DNA from: Hibiscus mutabilis
Taxonomy: Eukaryota > Streptophyta > Magnoliopsida > Malvales > Malvaceae
Assembly (NCBI GenBank): GCA_019671005.1
Contig: CM033732.1
Span: 48,225,392 to 48,289,391 of the forward strand
DNA length: 64,000 nt
Direction: 5' to 3'
Part shown: positions 1-10,346 of the stretch, piece after piece
Numbering within the stretch: position 1 is the first letter of the stretch
Layout: each line of letters starts with the position of its first letter
Program-made: the position numbers and the translations under genes
Notes under the pieces: generated by a model
What the model saw: the letters and a program-made list of their open reading frames with translations, nothing else
What the model was told of the DNA's origin: nothing
Database searches by the model: none

Positions 1-1
1 A

Positions 2-1600
2 AGTGGTGGTGGCAAGGGAAAAAGGCATGACAAAGGTAGTGCAAGCGGTGGTGGAAATGATGATGAAGACTCTACCAAACATGAAGGTGGTCCAAGTAGT
101 GGTGGCAAGGGAAAAGGGCACTACGAAGGTAGTGCCAATGGTGGTGGAGACACTGAAGGTTCTACAAAGCGTGGATTTGGAGTTAAAGTTGAAGCACATA
201 GTGGTGATTCTAAAAAGGCTGGTGCTGAAGGTAAAGCTGAAGGACGTGGAGCGGTTGGTGGAAGCAGCGAGGGCGAGGGAAAAGGGAAAGATAAAGGTAG
301 TGTAAGTGGTGGCGGAGACGCTGATGTCTCTACTAAACGTGGAAGTGGTTTGATGTTTAGAGGTGACATACCAGGGACAAGTGGAAGTGAAAACATTAAT
401 ACTTCTGATGGTAAAGGTGGTGTAAGTGTTACTAAAAGTGCTAGTGTTCATGTTACTGGTGGAGGTGGTCCAAGTGGTGATGAAGAGACTGATGGTTCTA
501 CTAAGGGCGATATTGGAGGTAAATCTAAAAGAAGTGGTGGTGGCGAGAAAAAAGGGCCCGGTGGAGACAGTGAAAGTGGTGAGAAAGACATTGGTGGCTC
601 TACTAAACGTGAAGGTAGTTTTACAATTAGAGGAACGGGTGGAAGTGGCAGCATTACTACTACTAGCGGAGGTGCCGGTAGTGGTGCTGTTAGTGCAAGA
701 AGTGAAAGTAGTGTTCATGGTGGTGGAAGTAGCAGCACTAGCATTGCTGGCGAAGGAGGTGGTGCAAGTGTTACTAAAAGTGCAGGTGTTAATGTTACTG
801 GCGGAGGTGGTCCAAGTAGTGGCGGCAAGGAAAAAGAGCAAGGTGGAGGCAGTGGAAGTGGTGATAAAGACATTGGTGGCTCTACTAAACGTGTAGGTGG
901 TTTCACGTTTGGAGGTCCGATAGGAGGGAAGGGCGAAAGTGTTGTTATTGGTAATGATGTTAGTCCAAAAGGCGAAGGTGCTGCTAGTGGAGGCGCCGGA
1001 GGTGGTGCAAGTGTTACCAAAAGTGCCAGTGTTAATGTTGCTAGTGGAGGTGGTCCAAGTGGTGGTGGAGAAACTGGTGGTTCTACTAAGGATGGTTTCG
1101 GAGTTAAATTTGAAGGACTTGGTGGTGGAAGTGGAAGTGGAAGTGAAGAGGCTGGTGGCTCTACTAAAAGTGGTTTTGGAGGTAAATTTGAAGGAAAGAT
1201 TGGTGGAAGTGGTGGTGGTGCTATTGTTTCTAGTGAAGGAGGGAAAGATGGAGCTGGTCAAGTTTTTACTTATGGAGATTGGTCAAAATTAGGACAAGGT
1301 AAGATCGGTGGAAACGAAGGTGGAGGTGTTTCAGTTGAGGGAAAATGGCCTGCTGGAGGTGTTGCAAGTGGTGGTGGAGACGCCGGTGGTTCTGCTAAGA
1401 CTGATGCTAAAGTTGGTGCCGGTGTAAGCAGCAGCAGCAGCAGCCACAGCAGCAGCAGCCACAGCCACAGCCACAGCCACAGCAGCAGCAGCAGTAGCAG
1501 TAGTTCTTTTAGTGAGGAAAAGCCACAAAGTGGAGGTGGCCTTAGTGGTTTTGGAGGAAAAATTGAAGGGAGAAGAGGAGGATTTGGTGGAGGCAACTGA
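2..1600 (+). CDS. Secreted-type glycine-rich repeat protein, 3' part (GRP1)
   Basis: The frame is open from the first complete codon of the window to a TGA at 1598-1600, giving 532 residues with the start lying upstream of the window. The protein is rich in Gly, Ser and Lys with scattered acidic residues. A motif GGSTK(R/S/D) followed by a Gly/Phe stretch such as GFGVKFEG or GFGGKFEG recurs at least seven times, alternating with VTKSASVNV-type blocks. Near the end is a Ser/His run (1427-1507), then SEEKPQSGG and a terminal GGFGGGN. The 3' flank matches that of GRP2 and GRP3, which places it in the same family as the downstream genes. Those have signal peptides, so this one is probably secreted, although its N-terminus is not visible. 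Function unknown; a structural wall or mucilage-like role is only a guess. Confidence 0.75.
   Translation, partial: SGGGKGKRHDKGSASGGGNDDEDSTKHEGGPSSGGKGKGHYEGSANGGGDTEGSTKRGFGVKVEAHSGDSKKAGAEGKAEGRGAVGGSSEGEGKGKDKGSVSGGGDADVSTKRGSGLMFRGDIPGTSGSENINTSDGKGGVSVTKSASVHVTGGGGPSGDEETDGSTKGDIGGKSKRSGGGEKKGPGGDSESGEKDIGGSTKREGSFTIRGTGGSGSITTTSGGAGSGAVSARSESSVHGGGSSSTSIAGEGGGASVTKSAGVNVTGGGGPSSGGKEKEQGGGSGSGDKDIGGSTKRVGGFTFGGPIGGKGESVVIGNDVSPKGEGAASGGAGGGASVTKSASVNVASGGGPSGGGETGGSTKDGFGVKFEGLGGGSGSGSEEAGGSTKSGFGGKFEGKIGGSGGGAIVSSEGGKDGAGQVFTYGDWSKLGQGKIGGNEGGGVSVEGKWPAGGVASGGGDAGGSAKTDAKVGAGVSSSSSSHSSSSHSHSHSHSSSSSSSSSFSEEKPQSGGGLSGFGGKIEGRRGGFGGGN
1427..1507 (+). repeat. Ser/His codon microsatellite in GRP1
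   Basis: A run of AGC and CAC codons encodes a Ser tract interrupted by alternating His-Ser pairs (HSHSHSH). It is an in-frame trinucleotide repeat. Histidine-rich tracts can bind metal ions, but nothing here shows that this one does. Confidence 0.9.
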
Positions 1601-1884
1601 AGCACAAACAAACAAAACTGAAGCACAACATTCTAATCACATAGAAATAAGAGATGTTGATTGTCTGAGTTTCCAATTTTTATTCTTCAGAATTTTGGAA
1701 GTTGTTTTTTTATGTATCTTCCTTGATATTAATGTCAATAATTTAAGTTTTATTTTTCACTTGGTCTTCATCTTTATTGTTTTCGTTCTTGTTTATGCAT
1801 CTTTCATATACACAGACCTATATAATAATACCTCATTTATTACAAAGCTGTCTACTAATATTATCAAGACTATCGAAACTCTTA
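1601..1884 (+). other. GRP1 3' flank, conserved with other family members
   Basis: No gene is visible. The block around 1688-1750 (GGAAGTTGTTTTTT, then ATGTATCTTCC, then TTAATGTCAATAATTTAAG) recurs after GRP2 (about 29425-29472) and downstream of GRP3 (about 34712-34762). The sequence just after the stop (GCACAAACAAACAAAACT) resembles the start of the GRP3 and GRP4 3' UTRs. This is probably 3' UTR plus downstream sequence retained from the gene duplications. Confidence 0.6.
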
Positions 1885-2127
1885 CCACTAATCGATCTTA
1901 ATATCCACTGTTTCACTTATTATATTCATTCCTCCGTTGTCTTTTGAAAATCTTTCAATTTCTCTCTTCTCAAACAAAATAAATACAAATATTTCGAACA
2001 AATTTGAGTATGTTTGTAAGAAGAGACTTCCCTCGCAATTTAGTGGATGCCCGTGCCAGCTTTTGTTCCCACTCACCATTAGTCCTTTGCAAATTGCACA
2101 TGAGATTTTGAGCAGTGCCACAGTAGA
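1885..2127 (-). pseudogene. LINE reverse-transcriptase 3' region fragment (distal part)
   Basis: Read on the minus strand, two frames together give CGTAQ, then KLRGKSLLT, then a YF-(I/V)-LFEKREIERF segment. This is the usual C-terminal pattern of plant LINE polyproteins (xWxxxLKGKSLxx...YxxWxERNxRxF). At least one frameshift is present. The proximal part of the same element lies at 5463-5600, on the other side of the MITE, so the LINE was already here when the MITE inserted. Confidence 0.55.
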
Positions 2128-2330
2128 TAAGTCTGTAAATGAACCAACCGCTTATCAAACTGTTCGGCGAAAAGTTTGTTTATGTTCGTTTATTTCTTAA
2201 ACGAATATGAACAAGATTTTCAGTTCGTTTAATTAAATAAACGAACACGAGCAAAGGAATTGTTCGTTAATTTACGTCCGTGAACGTTCGGTAATCCGTT
2301 TATTTACGTTCGTTAAATTTATTCACATAT

Positions 2331-2654
2331 TGTTGGAATATGGAAGTAAAATAACACAATCTTTTGGAGAGGAAGAAAAATATATTAATGAACTTCACAT
2401 AACACTTGGAAATTTCTTGGAACACAATTGCTTTGCTTCATCACTTACAATCCTTTATATAGTGATTGTAGGTGACTATTGGGACAATCACATCTCTTCA
2501 TTTACATCTATTCATCATGCAAAGGCACATCTATTCATGATGAATAGTTACATCCATTCATTAATCTAGGTTTCTAAAAGAGTTGCACATAATCACTAAA
2601 AGGTTCATGAAAAATCACATCTAATCATAAAGGTTCAAATTATGAAATTCAACA
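2331..2654 (-). repeat. 3' LTR of the small copia element
   Basis: This is a 324-bp direct repeat of 4843-5163. It ends CAACA and is followed on the minus-strand upstream side by the purine-rich tract AAGGGAGAG, as expected for plus-strand priming. Confidence 0.85.
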
Positions 2655-2689
2655 CTCTCCCTTACTTTGAACATTTCTTCGTCATGCTC

Positions 2690-3127
2690 AAATTTCCCCA
2701 TTAGAATAGTGTACTTTGGTACTTCTAGATTTTTCATCAGTATCATCATCTTGATTGTAGGAGATCGTTTCCTTCCTTTACTATCTCTGTATCTAGCTCT
2801 CCTCCATTTGTCATGTAACTCATCATAGTTATAATCTCTATCATTGTATCGATCACTGTAACTACGATCACATTCCTTGTGTCGATTGCTTAGAGAATCA
2901 TAATCACAATAATGATCATGATAATGTTTATGCTATCGCTTGCACTCATTGTAACGTTTACGCTCACGGTCTTTATCAAAATCTTGAGTCTTGGACTTCT
3001 TCCGCCAAACTTTTACATCTTCTTTTCTGTCCATTAAATGGTCCTCACTAGACTTGCAATTAGTACGTTCACTTGCTAATCGATCATCTTTCAATTTCCC
3101 ACCTTGCCATTTTTCTTCACATGTCAC
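2690..3127 (-). pseudogene. RS-like basic/acidic segment inside the copia element
   Basis: The minus-strand reading contains alternating Arg/Asp/Lys/Glu with Ser and Tyr, for example DRYNDRDYNYDELHDKW and DKDRERKRYNE. It is split between frames. This composition is typical of plant splicing-related or FHA-type RS regions and not of copia polyproteins. I infer that it was captured from a host gene; the donor is not identified. Confidence 0.4.
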
Positions 3128-3232
3128 GTTTTCTTGATACTTGTCTTTGTAGCTTCCATCCTCATGCTTCTCATTATTTGCATGCTCTTGTGGCGAATTT
3201 ACTGTCTTACGCCATCCTTCATTACTGCTTTT

Positions 3233-4003
3233 TCAGTAAAACTTTGTGTTATCAACCATATCCATCATGCCCCCATCATTCGTGCTGTGTTCCTCGTCGA
3301 CATTCACCAATACTAGTTCTAAATTGGTCTGTAGAGAATTTGTCGTGGCTTCATCCGTCTGCGCCAAGTCCCACCATAATTGGTTTTCAAAACGAAGGTT
3401 TTTAACCCTTTCTTGAAGAATCCAATTTAGTTTTCCCATGCTTTGAATCTCACAGTCTTTCTCTTTTAGTTTTTCATGCTGCTTTGCAAACATAACATAG
3501 ATTCTTTTAGTTGTAGAATAAAATTTTTGTAGTTGTGCTTCACAAAGCATAATTCCTTCTCTGGCATCTTTTAGCTTCATTCTTTCGTAATCAAGATATC
3601 GCATTACTGCATTTATTTCAAACTCAAGTCCATCAACTTTAGCACATGCTTCTTCTCGGGCCACCTTCTCAGTCTCAAGTTCTTTCCTCAATTCTTTCAT
3701 TTCATGTTCAAGTTCTTCCACTTTTTTCCTTCCATCTCCCAAGGCCTTTTGTTCTTCACACATGTGATTGCTTGCTTCATTGTCAATATACAATGTGCTT
3801 GCGTCATTGTTCTCTTCAGTCTTGAGTGTTAGCAATAATGTTTGCTCTTCAATAACTTGTTGATCTTTAATAAGATTCACTGTCTCTTCATTTCTATTAG
3901 GATCACTTTGGCATTCCCAAGAAAAATGACCAAATTTATGACAATTATAGCATTCAACATTGGAATTGTCATACCTCCTTTCATTTACTCTTTGATAATT
4001 CAT
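3233..4003 (-). pseudogene. Zinc knuckle, dead protease start and captured coiled coil (copia element)
   Basis: The 256-residue frame opens with a CCHC zinc knuckle, CYNCHKFGHFSWEC (C-x2-C-x4-H-x4-C), at about residues 19-32. It continues to YIDNEASNHMC, which corresponds to the copia protease active-site segment whose usual motif is D-S-G-A. Here it is D-N-E-A, so the catalytic signature is lost. The copia pattern then stops and a long heptad-like Glu/Lys/Leu coiled coil follows (about residues 85-235). That coiled coil recalls the C-terminal region of plant SMAD/FHA-domain proteins, from memory only. The frame is continuous with the gag frame upstream but separated from it by two stop codons. 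It is likely a transduplicated host segment. Confidence 0.55.
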
Positions 4004-4057
4004 TCTTCATCTTCTCTGATTCCATAATGATGTGCTTACATTATCGTTGGTACGATC

Positions 4058-4806
4058 TTAACGATCATCTATTCCATATTCTCGTTGGCCATAACATCGA
4101 CCTCGTCCATATCCTCGTCCATTTTGATTCTTTTCTTCTCGATTGTTTTTCAAAGACACATTGGCTTTGAGGGCTAGTTCAATGGACTCATCTTGTCTCC
4201 TATTGAATCTGTCTTCTTGTGCTTGCAAATCACCTATAACTTTTTCAATAGTCATAGAGTCTAAATCTTTTGACTCAATGACACAAACCACATAATCAAA
4301 CTTTAGAGTCAAAGAACGAAGGATCTTTTCAATCACACGTACATCTTCTAAAGTTTCTCCATATCTCTTCATTTGATTAACAATAGCCACCACCCTCGAG
4401 TAATAATCTGAAATGGACTCAGATTCATTTATCCGCAAGGTTTCAAATTCACCTCGCAATACTTGGAGTCGAACCTTCTTCACTTTGTCAACTCCTTGGA
4501 GAGAATTTTGCAAAGTCTCCCATGCTTCCTTTGCGGTGTTAGCACTTGCCACTTTTACAAACATCGAATCATCCAGACATTGGTGGATGAGGGTAAGAGC
4601 TTGTTGATCCTTCATCATTATTTTCGTCAAAGCCTCATTTTCTTGTCGTGATAATGACGCCTCGTCTTGAAGAGACTCATAACCCTTGTGAGTGATCTCC
4701 CAAGTATCTTGTGCCCCAAGTAAAGCCTTCATACGGAGACACCAATTTCATAATTGTCTTTTGTAAGACGAGGAAATTAAAATGGAAACATACCATTGTT
4801 GGCCAT
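4058..4806 (-). pseudogene. Copia-type gag (UBN2-like), broken
   Basis: The longest intact frame (4058-4732) has the Ty1/copia gag pattern: LLGAQDTWEI near the start, AKEAWETLQN, LRGEFETLRI, ESISDYYSRV, and ILRSLTLKFDYVV. It ends in a Gly/Arg-rich tail before the zinc knuckle. The true gag start is probably the ATG at 4806-4804. From there a TAA interrupts at codon 10 and a small deletion shifts the frame before the LRMKALLG segment, so the N-terminus is broken. Confidence 0.75.
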
Positions 4807-4826
4807 CTTCTTCTACTGTCGAACCA

Positions 4827-4839
4827 GGCTCTGATACCA
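4827..4839 (-). other. Primer-binding site (initiator tRNA-Met)
   Basis: The minus strand reads TGGTATCAGAGCC, three bases inside the 5' LTR. It is the standard copia/gypsy primer-binding site and fixes the orientation of the element. Confidence 0.85.
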
Positions 4840-4842
4840 CTT

Positions 4843-5163
4843 TGTTGGAATATGGAAGTAAAATAACACAATCTTTTGGAGAGGAAAAAAAATATTAATG
4901 AACTTCACATAACACTTAGAAATTTCTTGGAACACAATTGCTTTGCTTCATCACTTACAATCCTTTATATAGTGATTGTAAGTGACTATTGGAACAATCA
5001 CATCTCTTCATTTACATCTATTCATCATGCAAAGGCACATCTATTCATGATGAATAGTTACATCCATTCATTAATCTAGGTTTCTAAAAGAGTTGCACCT
5101 AATCACTAAAAGGTTCATGAAAAGTCACATATATCATAAAGGTTCAAATTATGAAATTCAAGA
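4843..5163 (-). repeat. 5' LTR of the small copia element
   Basis: This is a 321-bp direct repeat of 2331-2654 with only a few visible differences. The right terminus reads AAGA where the left LTR has AACA. It is followed directly by the target duplication CATAT. Confidence 0.85.
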
Positions 5164-5462
5164 CATATATCCATTTATATTTATTATTTTTCATAACAAA
5201 AGTATTAATATATTTTAGAGAAATTAAATCATGCCATATATTCATTCGTTTATGTTCGTTTAAATTTATTCACACGTGTCCTTTTATGTTTGTTCGCTTG
5301 TGTTCGTTTATCATTTTAACGAACGAACATGAACGGACACAAACAAGCTACATTCCTTAACGAACACGAACAAAAAATTATGTTCGTTTAGTTGTTCGTG
5401 TTTGGTTAAAATTAAACAAAAGAACATAAACATTCCCTCATTCGTGTTCGTTTATAAGCCTA

Positions 5463-5600
5463 ACGGTTGATATAGAGGCTATCAACTGTAATCCTCATCT
5501 GTTGCAACTTGTCCTTAGTTGCAAGCCATCCAAGGATCGCTATCCAGGCAATGATAGCATGCTTTGGAATATGTAATAAGAACATGAGACTTTAGGTTTG
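5463..5600 (-). pseudogene. LINE zf-RVT fragment (proximal part)
   Basis: The minus strand encodes HIPKHAIIAWIAILGWLATKD followed by KLQQM. This is the zf-RVT signature of plant LINE polyproteins (xxPxxxFxxWLAxxxxLxTxDRL). It stops at the MITE boundary and resumes at 2127-1885. From 5600 to 6370 I see no gene, only AT-rich sequence with a TA microsatellite near 6160-6176. Confidence 0.6.
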
Positions 5601-6370
5601 CATGTCCTATTCTCAGCCCGAACCATGCGAGTGTTAACCCTCATCAAATCAGTAACAACACAAACCATGCGCATTTTCTGGCCCGGTTAGTGCAAACAAC
5701 ACAGAGATAGCTGAAGTGCCTGGATATTAAAACTGTCATTAGACATCAATGTCTTCTTTGGTATGAAATAGAAGGGTAGATGTTCTGTGATTGCTGAGTC
5801 CGATTCGAGAACAACTACGAATTGGTTGACAGAGAGGAATTCTCGCCCTCGAAATATGTGGCACATTTCCAATAATATTGACCACTGCATAAAACATTTG
5901 TTTCTTGTTCGTTTCTGTCACATCTCTAGAGATGGTAATAGTGATGAATCATTGATGACGACTATCACGTTGCTAATTAACTTTTCAAGTATGTGAGGGC
6001 TTAACTCTTAAGTCCAGTTGATATGTTTAAACCGTGTAGCAAGTGCAGGATTCCAGATTGAACTTTGTAACCTGCAAGGATTTGGTATCCTCTTTAGTGT
6101 CTTCCTCTAATAAAAAATTTAATCCAATGTCTTTAATACCTTGTATGCTAATGTTCTACATATATATATATATATAAAACCTAGTTAATGATGTATAAAT
6201 ATAATATAAATGATATTTTCATAATTATTTTGGGTCGAACGAATTCTTCATAAATTCAAATTTAACTTGACCCGACTTGAATTCTCAACCCTATCAAACG
6301 AGGCTCATTGGAAGGTCTTACAACCTCTTAAGAAGATCCAAGAAGTGTACAATCATCTACAAAGTCATTC

Positions 6371-7290
6371 ATGACTTCCTATTCCACCATTGAAGCATGG
6401 GGAGATTCTCAACCCACCAACAAGCCATTTTTCTTCAATGGAGTAAACTACGCATATTGGAAGAACCAAATGAAGTTATTCCTTCAAGCATTTGATCTTG
6501 ATGCTTGGAAGATCATCATGGATGATTACACTACTCTAACCACCGAGATGAGGACTTGGAGCAATGATGAGAATAAAAAATTCTCTACAAATGCCAAGGC
6601 GATGCATCTTCTATTTTGTGTTCTTGGCCCGAATAAATATGGAATGGTGTCATCATATTCCAATGCCAAAGAGATTTGGGTCAAACTTGAAGTTACACAT
6701 GAAGGAACCAACAAAGTGAAGGAGACCAAAATCGAACTCCTCAACCTCAACTACGAGAACTTCAAAATAGACCTTGAAGAAGACATCAAGTCCATGTTCG
6801 ATCAATTCACCATGATCGTGAGTGAATTGAAGGGTTATGTAGAGCTGATTTCGAAAGATAAATTTGTGAGAAAGATGATCTACTCTCTTCTCGATTCATG
6901 GGAATCGAAGAAGACGACAATTATAGAAGCAAAGAACCTCAAGACTCTCAAATTAGATAAGCTTATTGGTTCATTGCTTACCCATGAGATGATGTAAAAA
7001 AGAAAAGAAAAAAGAAGTTGAAAAGAAAAAGTTTGGAATTGCTCTCAAATCAACAAATGAAGAGAGTAATTCTAGTGAAGAAGAAGAAGATAAGGAGATG
7101 GCTATGTTTGCCAATAGATTTAAAAGATTCATGAGGTTCAACAAAGGAATAAGATTCCAAAGAGAAGAGGGATTCAAGAATTAATTCAAGGAGAAATATC
7201 CCATCATTTGTTATGAGTGCAAAAAGCTGGGACATGTTAAGTTTGATTGTCCCAGTTGAAGAAGAAGAACTTTGGGAAAAAAGAAGCACA
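6371..7290 (+). pseudogene. Copia (Sirevirus-like) gag, N-terminal and zinc-knuckle part
   Basis: The frame starting at ATG 6371 encodes 208 residues with the copia gag pattern (FFFNGVNYAYWKNQMKLFLQ, AKEIWVKLEVTHEGTNKVKE, YSLLDSWESKKTTI) and stops at 6997. A one-base shift reopens a Lys/Glu-rich linker (NEESNSSEEEEDKEMAMFA). After a further stop comes the zinc knuckle CYECKKLGHVKFDC. The frame is then cut by a LINE insertion and resumes at about 8376. No pol follows. It is a decayed, non-autonomous copy. Confidence 0.8.
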
Positions 7291-8361
7291 GGGATGTCTT
7301 ATTTCAATATCACCCAAAATGTGCCAAGGCCATTTTCACACACTTGTGCTTTGCCAATGACTTGTTAATTTTTTGCAAAGGGACCCTCGGCTCTATTCTG
7401 GGTGTTCAGGTAGTCCTTGAGAATTTCCATAAGCTCTCTGGCCTCAAACTAAATACGGCCAAGTCATAGCTTTTCTCATAGGGGATCACTTCTAGGAGAT
7501 TCAGAGATGTACGAGGTTTAAAGTGGGCCAACTCCCTGTTTGCTACTTAGTGGTTCTTCTTGTAACTCGCAAGCTTTCAGAGAATGATTGTTTGCCCTTC
7601 ATTGAGAAGATTATATTAAAGTTGGGACAATGGTCTTCTAAGAATTTATGTTACGGGGGGCATTTACAATTGATCCAAGTAGTCATATTTAATGTTTTTA
7701 ACTATTGGTGCCGGTAACTTGTATTACCAAAGGCAGTGATAAGTAGGATCGATCAACTGTGTAGTAGATTCTTTTGGAAGGGAGAAGACACTGCAGCTAA
7801 GAGGGCAAGAGTTAGATGGAACCAGATCTGCAGCCCTAGGTCTGAAGGAGGGTTGGGGTTAAAAAGCATCCTTGTCACACTGCTTGATCATTTGTCAACC
7901 AAGGATCGCACAATGACGTGTATTGCAAATGATGAGCTCTGTGTGCTTTATGGTGGTGACAAGGAATCTAGGAACCATATTTTTGGGGACTGTCCTTACT
8001 CGAGATCTGTTTGGCAAGAGATGTTAGGTCTTTGTAATATGTAACATGCTTTTCTCGGTTGGGATTATAAGATTCAACGGGGCACTGCAAAATGGAAGGG
8101 TAAGTCGCTTCTTGTTAAAATTCATGTGGGAGGAAAGGAATAAAAGGATTTTTCCTGCCTCTTATAGAGTCTTCCATACCATACTGATTACTGTACATTA
8201 TACGGTTCGTTACATGCTACACAAAAAATATATAGATTACACAGTTGATGTAAATTTTTAGGTTTGTAAATAGTGGGGGATCTGTTGATCCCATTTTAAT
8301 GTAGTTCGTCTCAATTTTATCTGCTTCTTGATAAATAAAAAGTAATTATTTATCCAAAAAA
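7291..8361 (+). mobile_element. 5'-truncated LINE inserted in copia gag
   Basis: The sequence encodes the distal half of a LINE reverse transcriptase: FTHLCFANDLLIFCKGTLGS (the usual FADD core reads FAND here), LVTRKLSENDCLPFIEKI, a YWCR then LPKAVISRI then FFWKGE segment, GGLGLKS, then zf-RVT residues and GGDKESRNHIFGDCPYSRSVW. Stops and frameshifts are frequent. It ends in an A-rich tail near 8355-8365. A probable target duplication of about 13 bp (AAAAAGAAGCACA at left, AAAAAGAATCACA at right, one mismatch) flanks it. The gag sentence continues across the insertion, which confirms the boundaries. Confidence 0.75.
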
Positions 8362-8375
8362 GAAAAAGAATCACA

Positions 8376-9024
8376 AGGCTCATGTAGCTACTTGGAGTGA
8401 TGAAGACTTATCCGATGAGGACGAGCATGAAGTAGCCAACTTGTGTCTCATGGCAATAGAGGATGACTCTATGGTAACATCTAATGCATCTATTTCAATT
8501 GATTATAGTTTTGATGAATTGCAAGAGGCATATGATGAATTAGCCTTGGAATTTAAGGAGTCAATTTTGAAAAATAGAAAAATCATTTTAAATTGAAAAC
8601 TAAAAATGACCCTCTTTCCAAATCTAATAAGGAGCTTGAAAGTAAAATTGAGGAAATGCAAGTTAAAATGAAAGAATTTGAAAAGAAAAATCAAGACTTA
8701 CACAATTTACTTTCAACGGTTCATGATGATCATCAAAAGAAAATTGATGATCTTAAAGCTTCTTTTGACAAAGTTGAGACAAAAAGTTTTGATAAAGGTG
8801 AAAATTCAAAATCCAACTATGTTAGAAAGAACTTTAATGGATATAGATATGGTGGTCCCCAAATATCATATAATAAAAATGTGGTTAAAAGTATTTGGGT
8901 TCCTAAAGGATGCATTGCTACCAAAGACTATGATCTTTTGTCTAAATGGATTCCAAAAGGGACTAGAATATTAGGAACTTATTCTTATGGGCCCAAAAGA
9001 ATTTGGGTACCAAAATATGTATAG
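8376..9024 (+). pseudogene. Copia gag, C-terminal part after the LINE insertion
   Basis: Translation resumes as HVATWSDEDLSDEDEHEVAN, the acidic linker found after the zinc knuckle in plant copia gags. A frameshift near 8596 leads to a coiled coil (8593-9024; SNKELESKIEEMQVKMKEFE). The end has repeated IWVPKG, KWIPKG and KRIWVPK motifs typical of Sirevirus gag-pol junctions. No integrase or reverse transcriptase follows. Confidence 0.7.
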
Positions 9025-10346
9025 TTCCCTATTGTAGCTGTGTTGGAGCCATGATGTGCAAAATGAAGAAATTTGAAAGCTCTAGACACACTAGAAGGAC
9101 GAACACTTGAAGATGATGAGGCGTAATAAACTTATCTTAGTTCAAGTGATAACATTTTCATTTACATGCAATCTTTAATCATTCATGTTGCTTTATATGT
9201 GTTCATATGTTCCAAAGCATGTTTGAGGGTCCCTATATGTTGATTTAGTGCTATTAGAAAGGGGGAGCTTTTTGTTGCATGAATTGCTTATTTTTTTTAG
9301 CCTCATATGTTTTATTTTATGTCATTGGTCTTAAATTAGTAAAATATGTTTAATTTTCTAATTCATGTTTCTTGTGCCTAAACTTGTTTGTGTATATTAG
9401 AACATGATAGCTTCAGTGCCTTGTATGTATTGGACTTCTTTTAAAACTTTTGGATGCACTTTTAGTCCATAACATACACTTCAATATATTAAATTCATAG
9501 GAATTTTTTTTGTTGTCCTTATTTTCAACCAACATACTTAAACATGTTAATATTGTTAATAGAGCTTTAATACTTGATAGGATTCAAGTTCGATATTTTT
9601 TAAAGGTTCAATATGGCGAAAATACTCTTACAGGGCATAAAGTTCCGAAACTAGCAAAAAAAAAAAACAGATTCATTTGGAGTATCAAAACTTCAATTGA
9701 ATTTTCGAAACTTCACCTAAATTTTCAAAACCCCTTATAGAGTTTCGAAACTCCTGGGGCGGAACAAACTAGTCGGGCAACTTTTTAAATTGTGAAAGAC
9801 CTAATTTTTCATTAGGTCTCTTTTCCCCGAACGTTTTTTCTCTCATATCCTCTCAACCCAACCTCTATTTCACTCAAAACCCCACATTCTTTTCATCTCC
9901 AAATCACTTCCAAGTGTGGATTCAAACCTTATTCTTCATCAAAATCATTATTCTCTTGAAGGCATATCTCAAAATTCATATTTTTAATATTTTGAATTTT
10001 TGAGATAATTTGATTTTCTATTCAATATTTATTAAGGTTCTTGATGTTTTGTGATTATGAGAACATTTTTTTATGTTTTTAACTTTTGAATTTTTTCAAA
10101 TTTCACATGTTCTTCAAAAATCACCTAAATTGGGTATTTCAAATTTTGGCAAAAATTTACGATTACATTGTATAATTTGGTTGAATTGGGTTGATTTATA
10201 CATTCTATATATTGTGTTTATCTTACAGGAAGTTTACCCATTCACCCATATTCCTTAAAAAATTTTCTTCAAACCCTTGCCCACAAGGTGTTTGTAAAAA
10301 TTCCCCATCAACTTTTTAAGTCAAAAACCTTCCCTTTCTTATTCAA
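9025..10346 (+). other. Non-coding interior of the Sirevirus-like element
   Basis: I see no gene in this AT-rich stretch. A purine tract GAAAGGGGGAGC sits at about 9257-9268, resembling the multiple polypurine tracts of Sireviruses. The segment around 9640-9760 has repeated TTTCGAAACTTC-like units. Confidence 0.4.

Larger units (their letters stand above)
2331..5163 (-). mobile_element. Small non-autonomous copia-type LTR retrotransposon
   Basis: Two LTRs (2331-2654 and 4843-5163) that look nearly identical, start TGTTG and end CAACA (AAGA in the right copy), flank a 2.2-kb interior. The 5-bp target duplication CATAT is present on both sides (2326-2330 and 5164-5168). A primer-binding site complementary to initiator tRNA-Met lies beside the right LTR and a purine-rich tract beside the left LTR, so the element reads on the minus strand. 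The interior carries gag, a zinc knuckle and a protease start, but no reverse transcriptase or integrase. The remainder is coiled-coil and RS-like sequence that looks host-derived. It cannot transpose by itself. Confidence 0.85.
2128..5462. mobile_element. hAT-like MITE of about 500 bp, split by an LTR retrotransposon
   Basis: The left end reads TAAGTCTGTAAATGAACC. The right end, reverse-complemented, reads TAGGCTTATAAACGAAC. Both resemble the termini of the MITE at 57567-58079. The interior is built of many copies of TTCGTTTA and AACGAAC-type palindromic units. With the nested LTR element (2331-5163) and one copy of its target duplication removed, about 497 bp remain, close to the 513 bp of the intact copy. 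I could not find a target duplication for this copy. Confidence 0.65.

Noticed and set aside
121..1626. Minus-strand Pro/Leu-rich ORFs across GRP1
   Set aside because: Shadows of the Gly- and Ser-rich frame.
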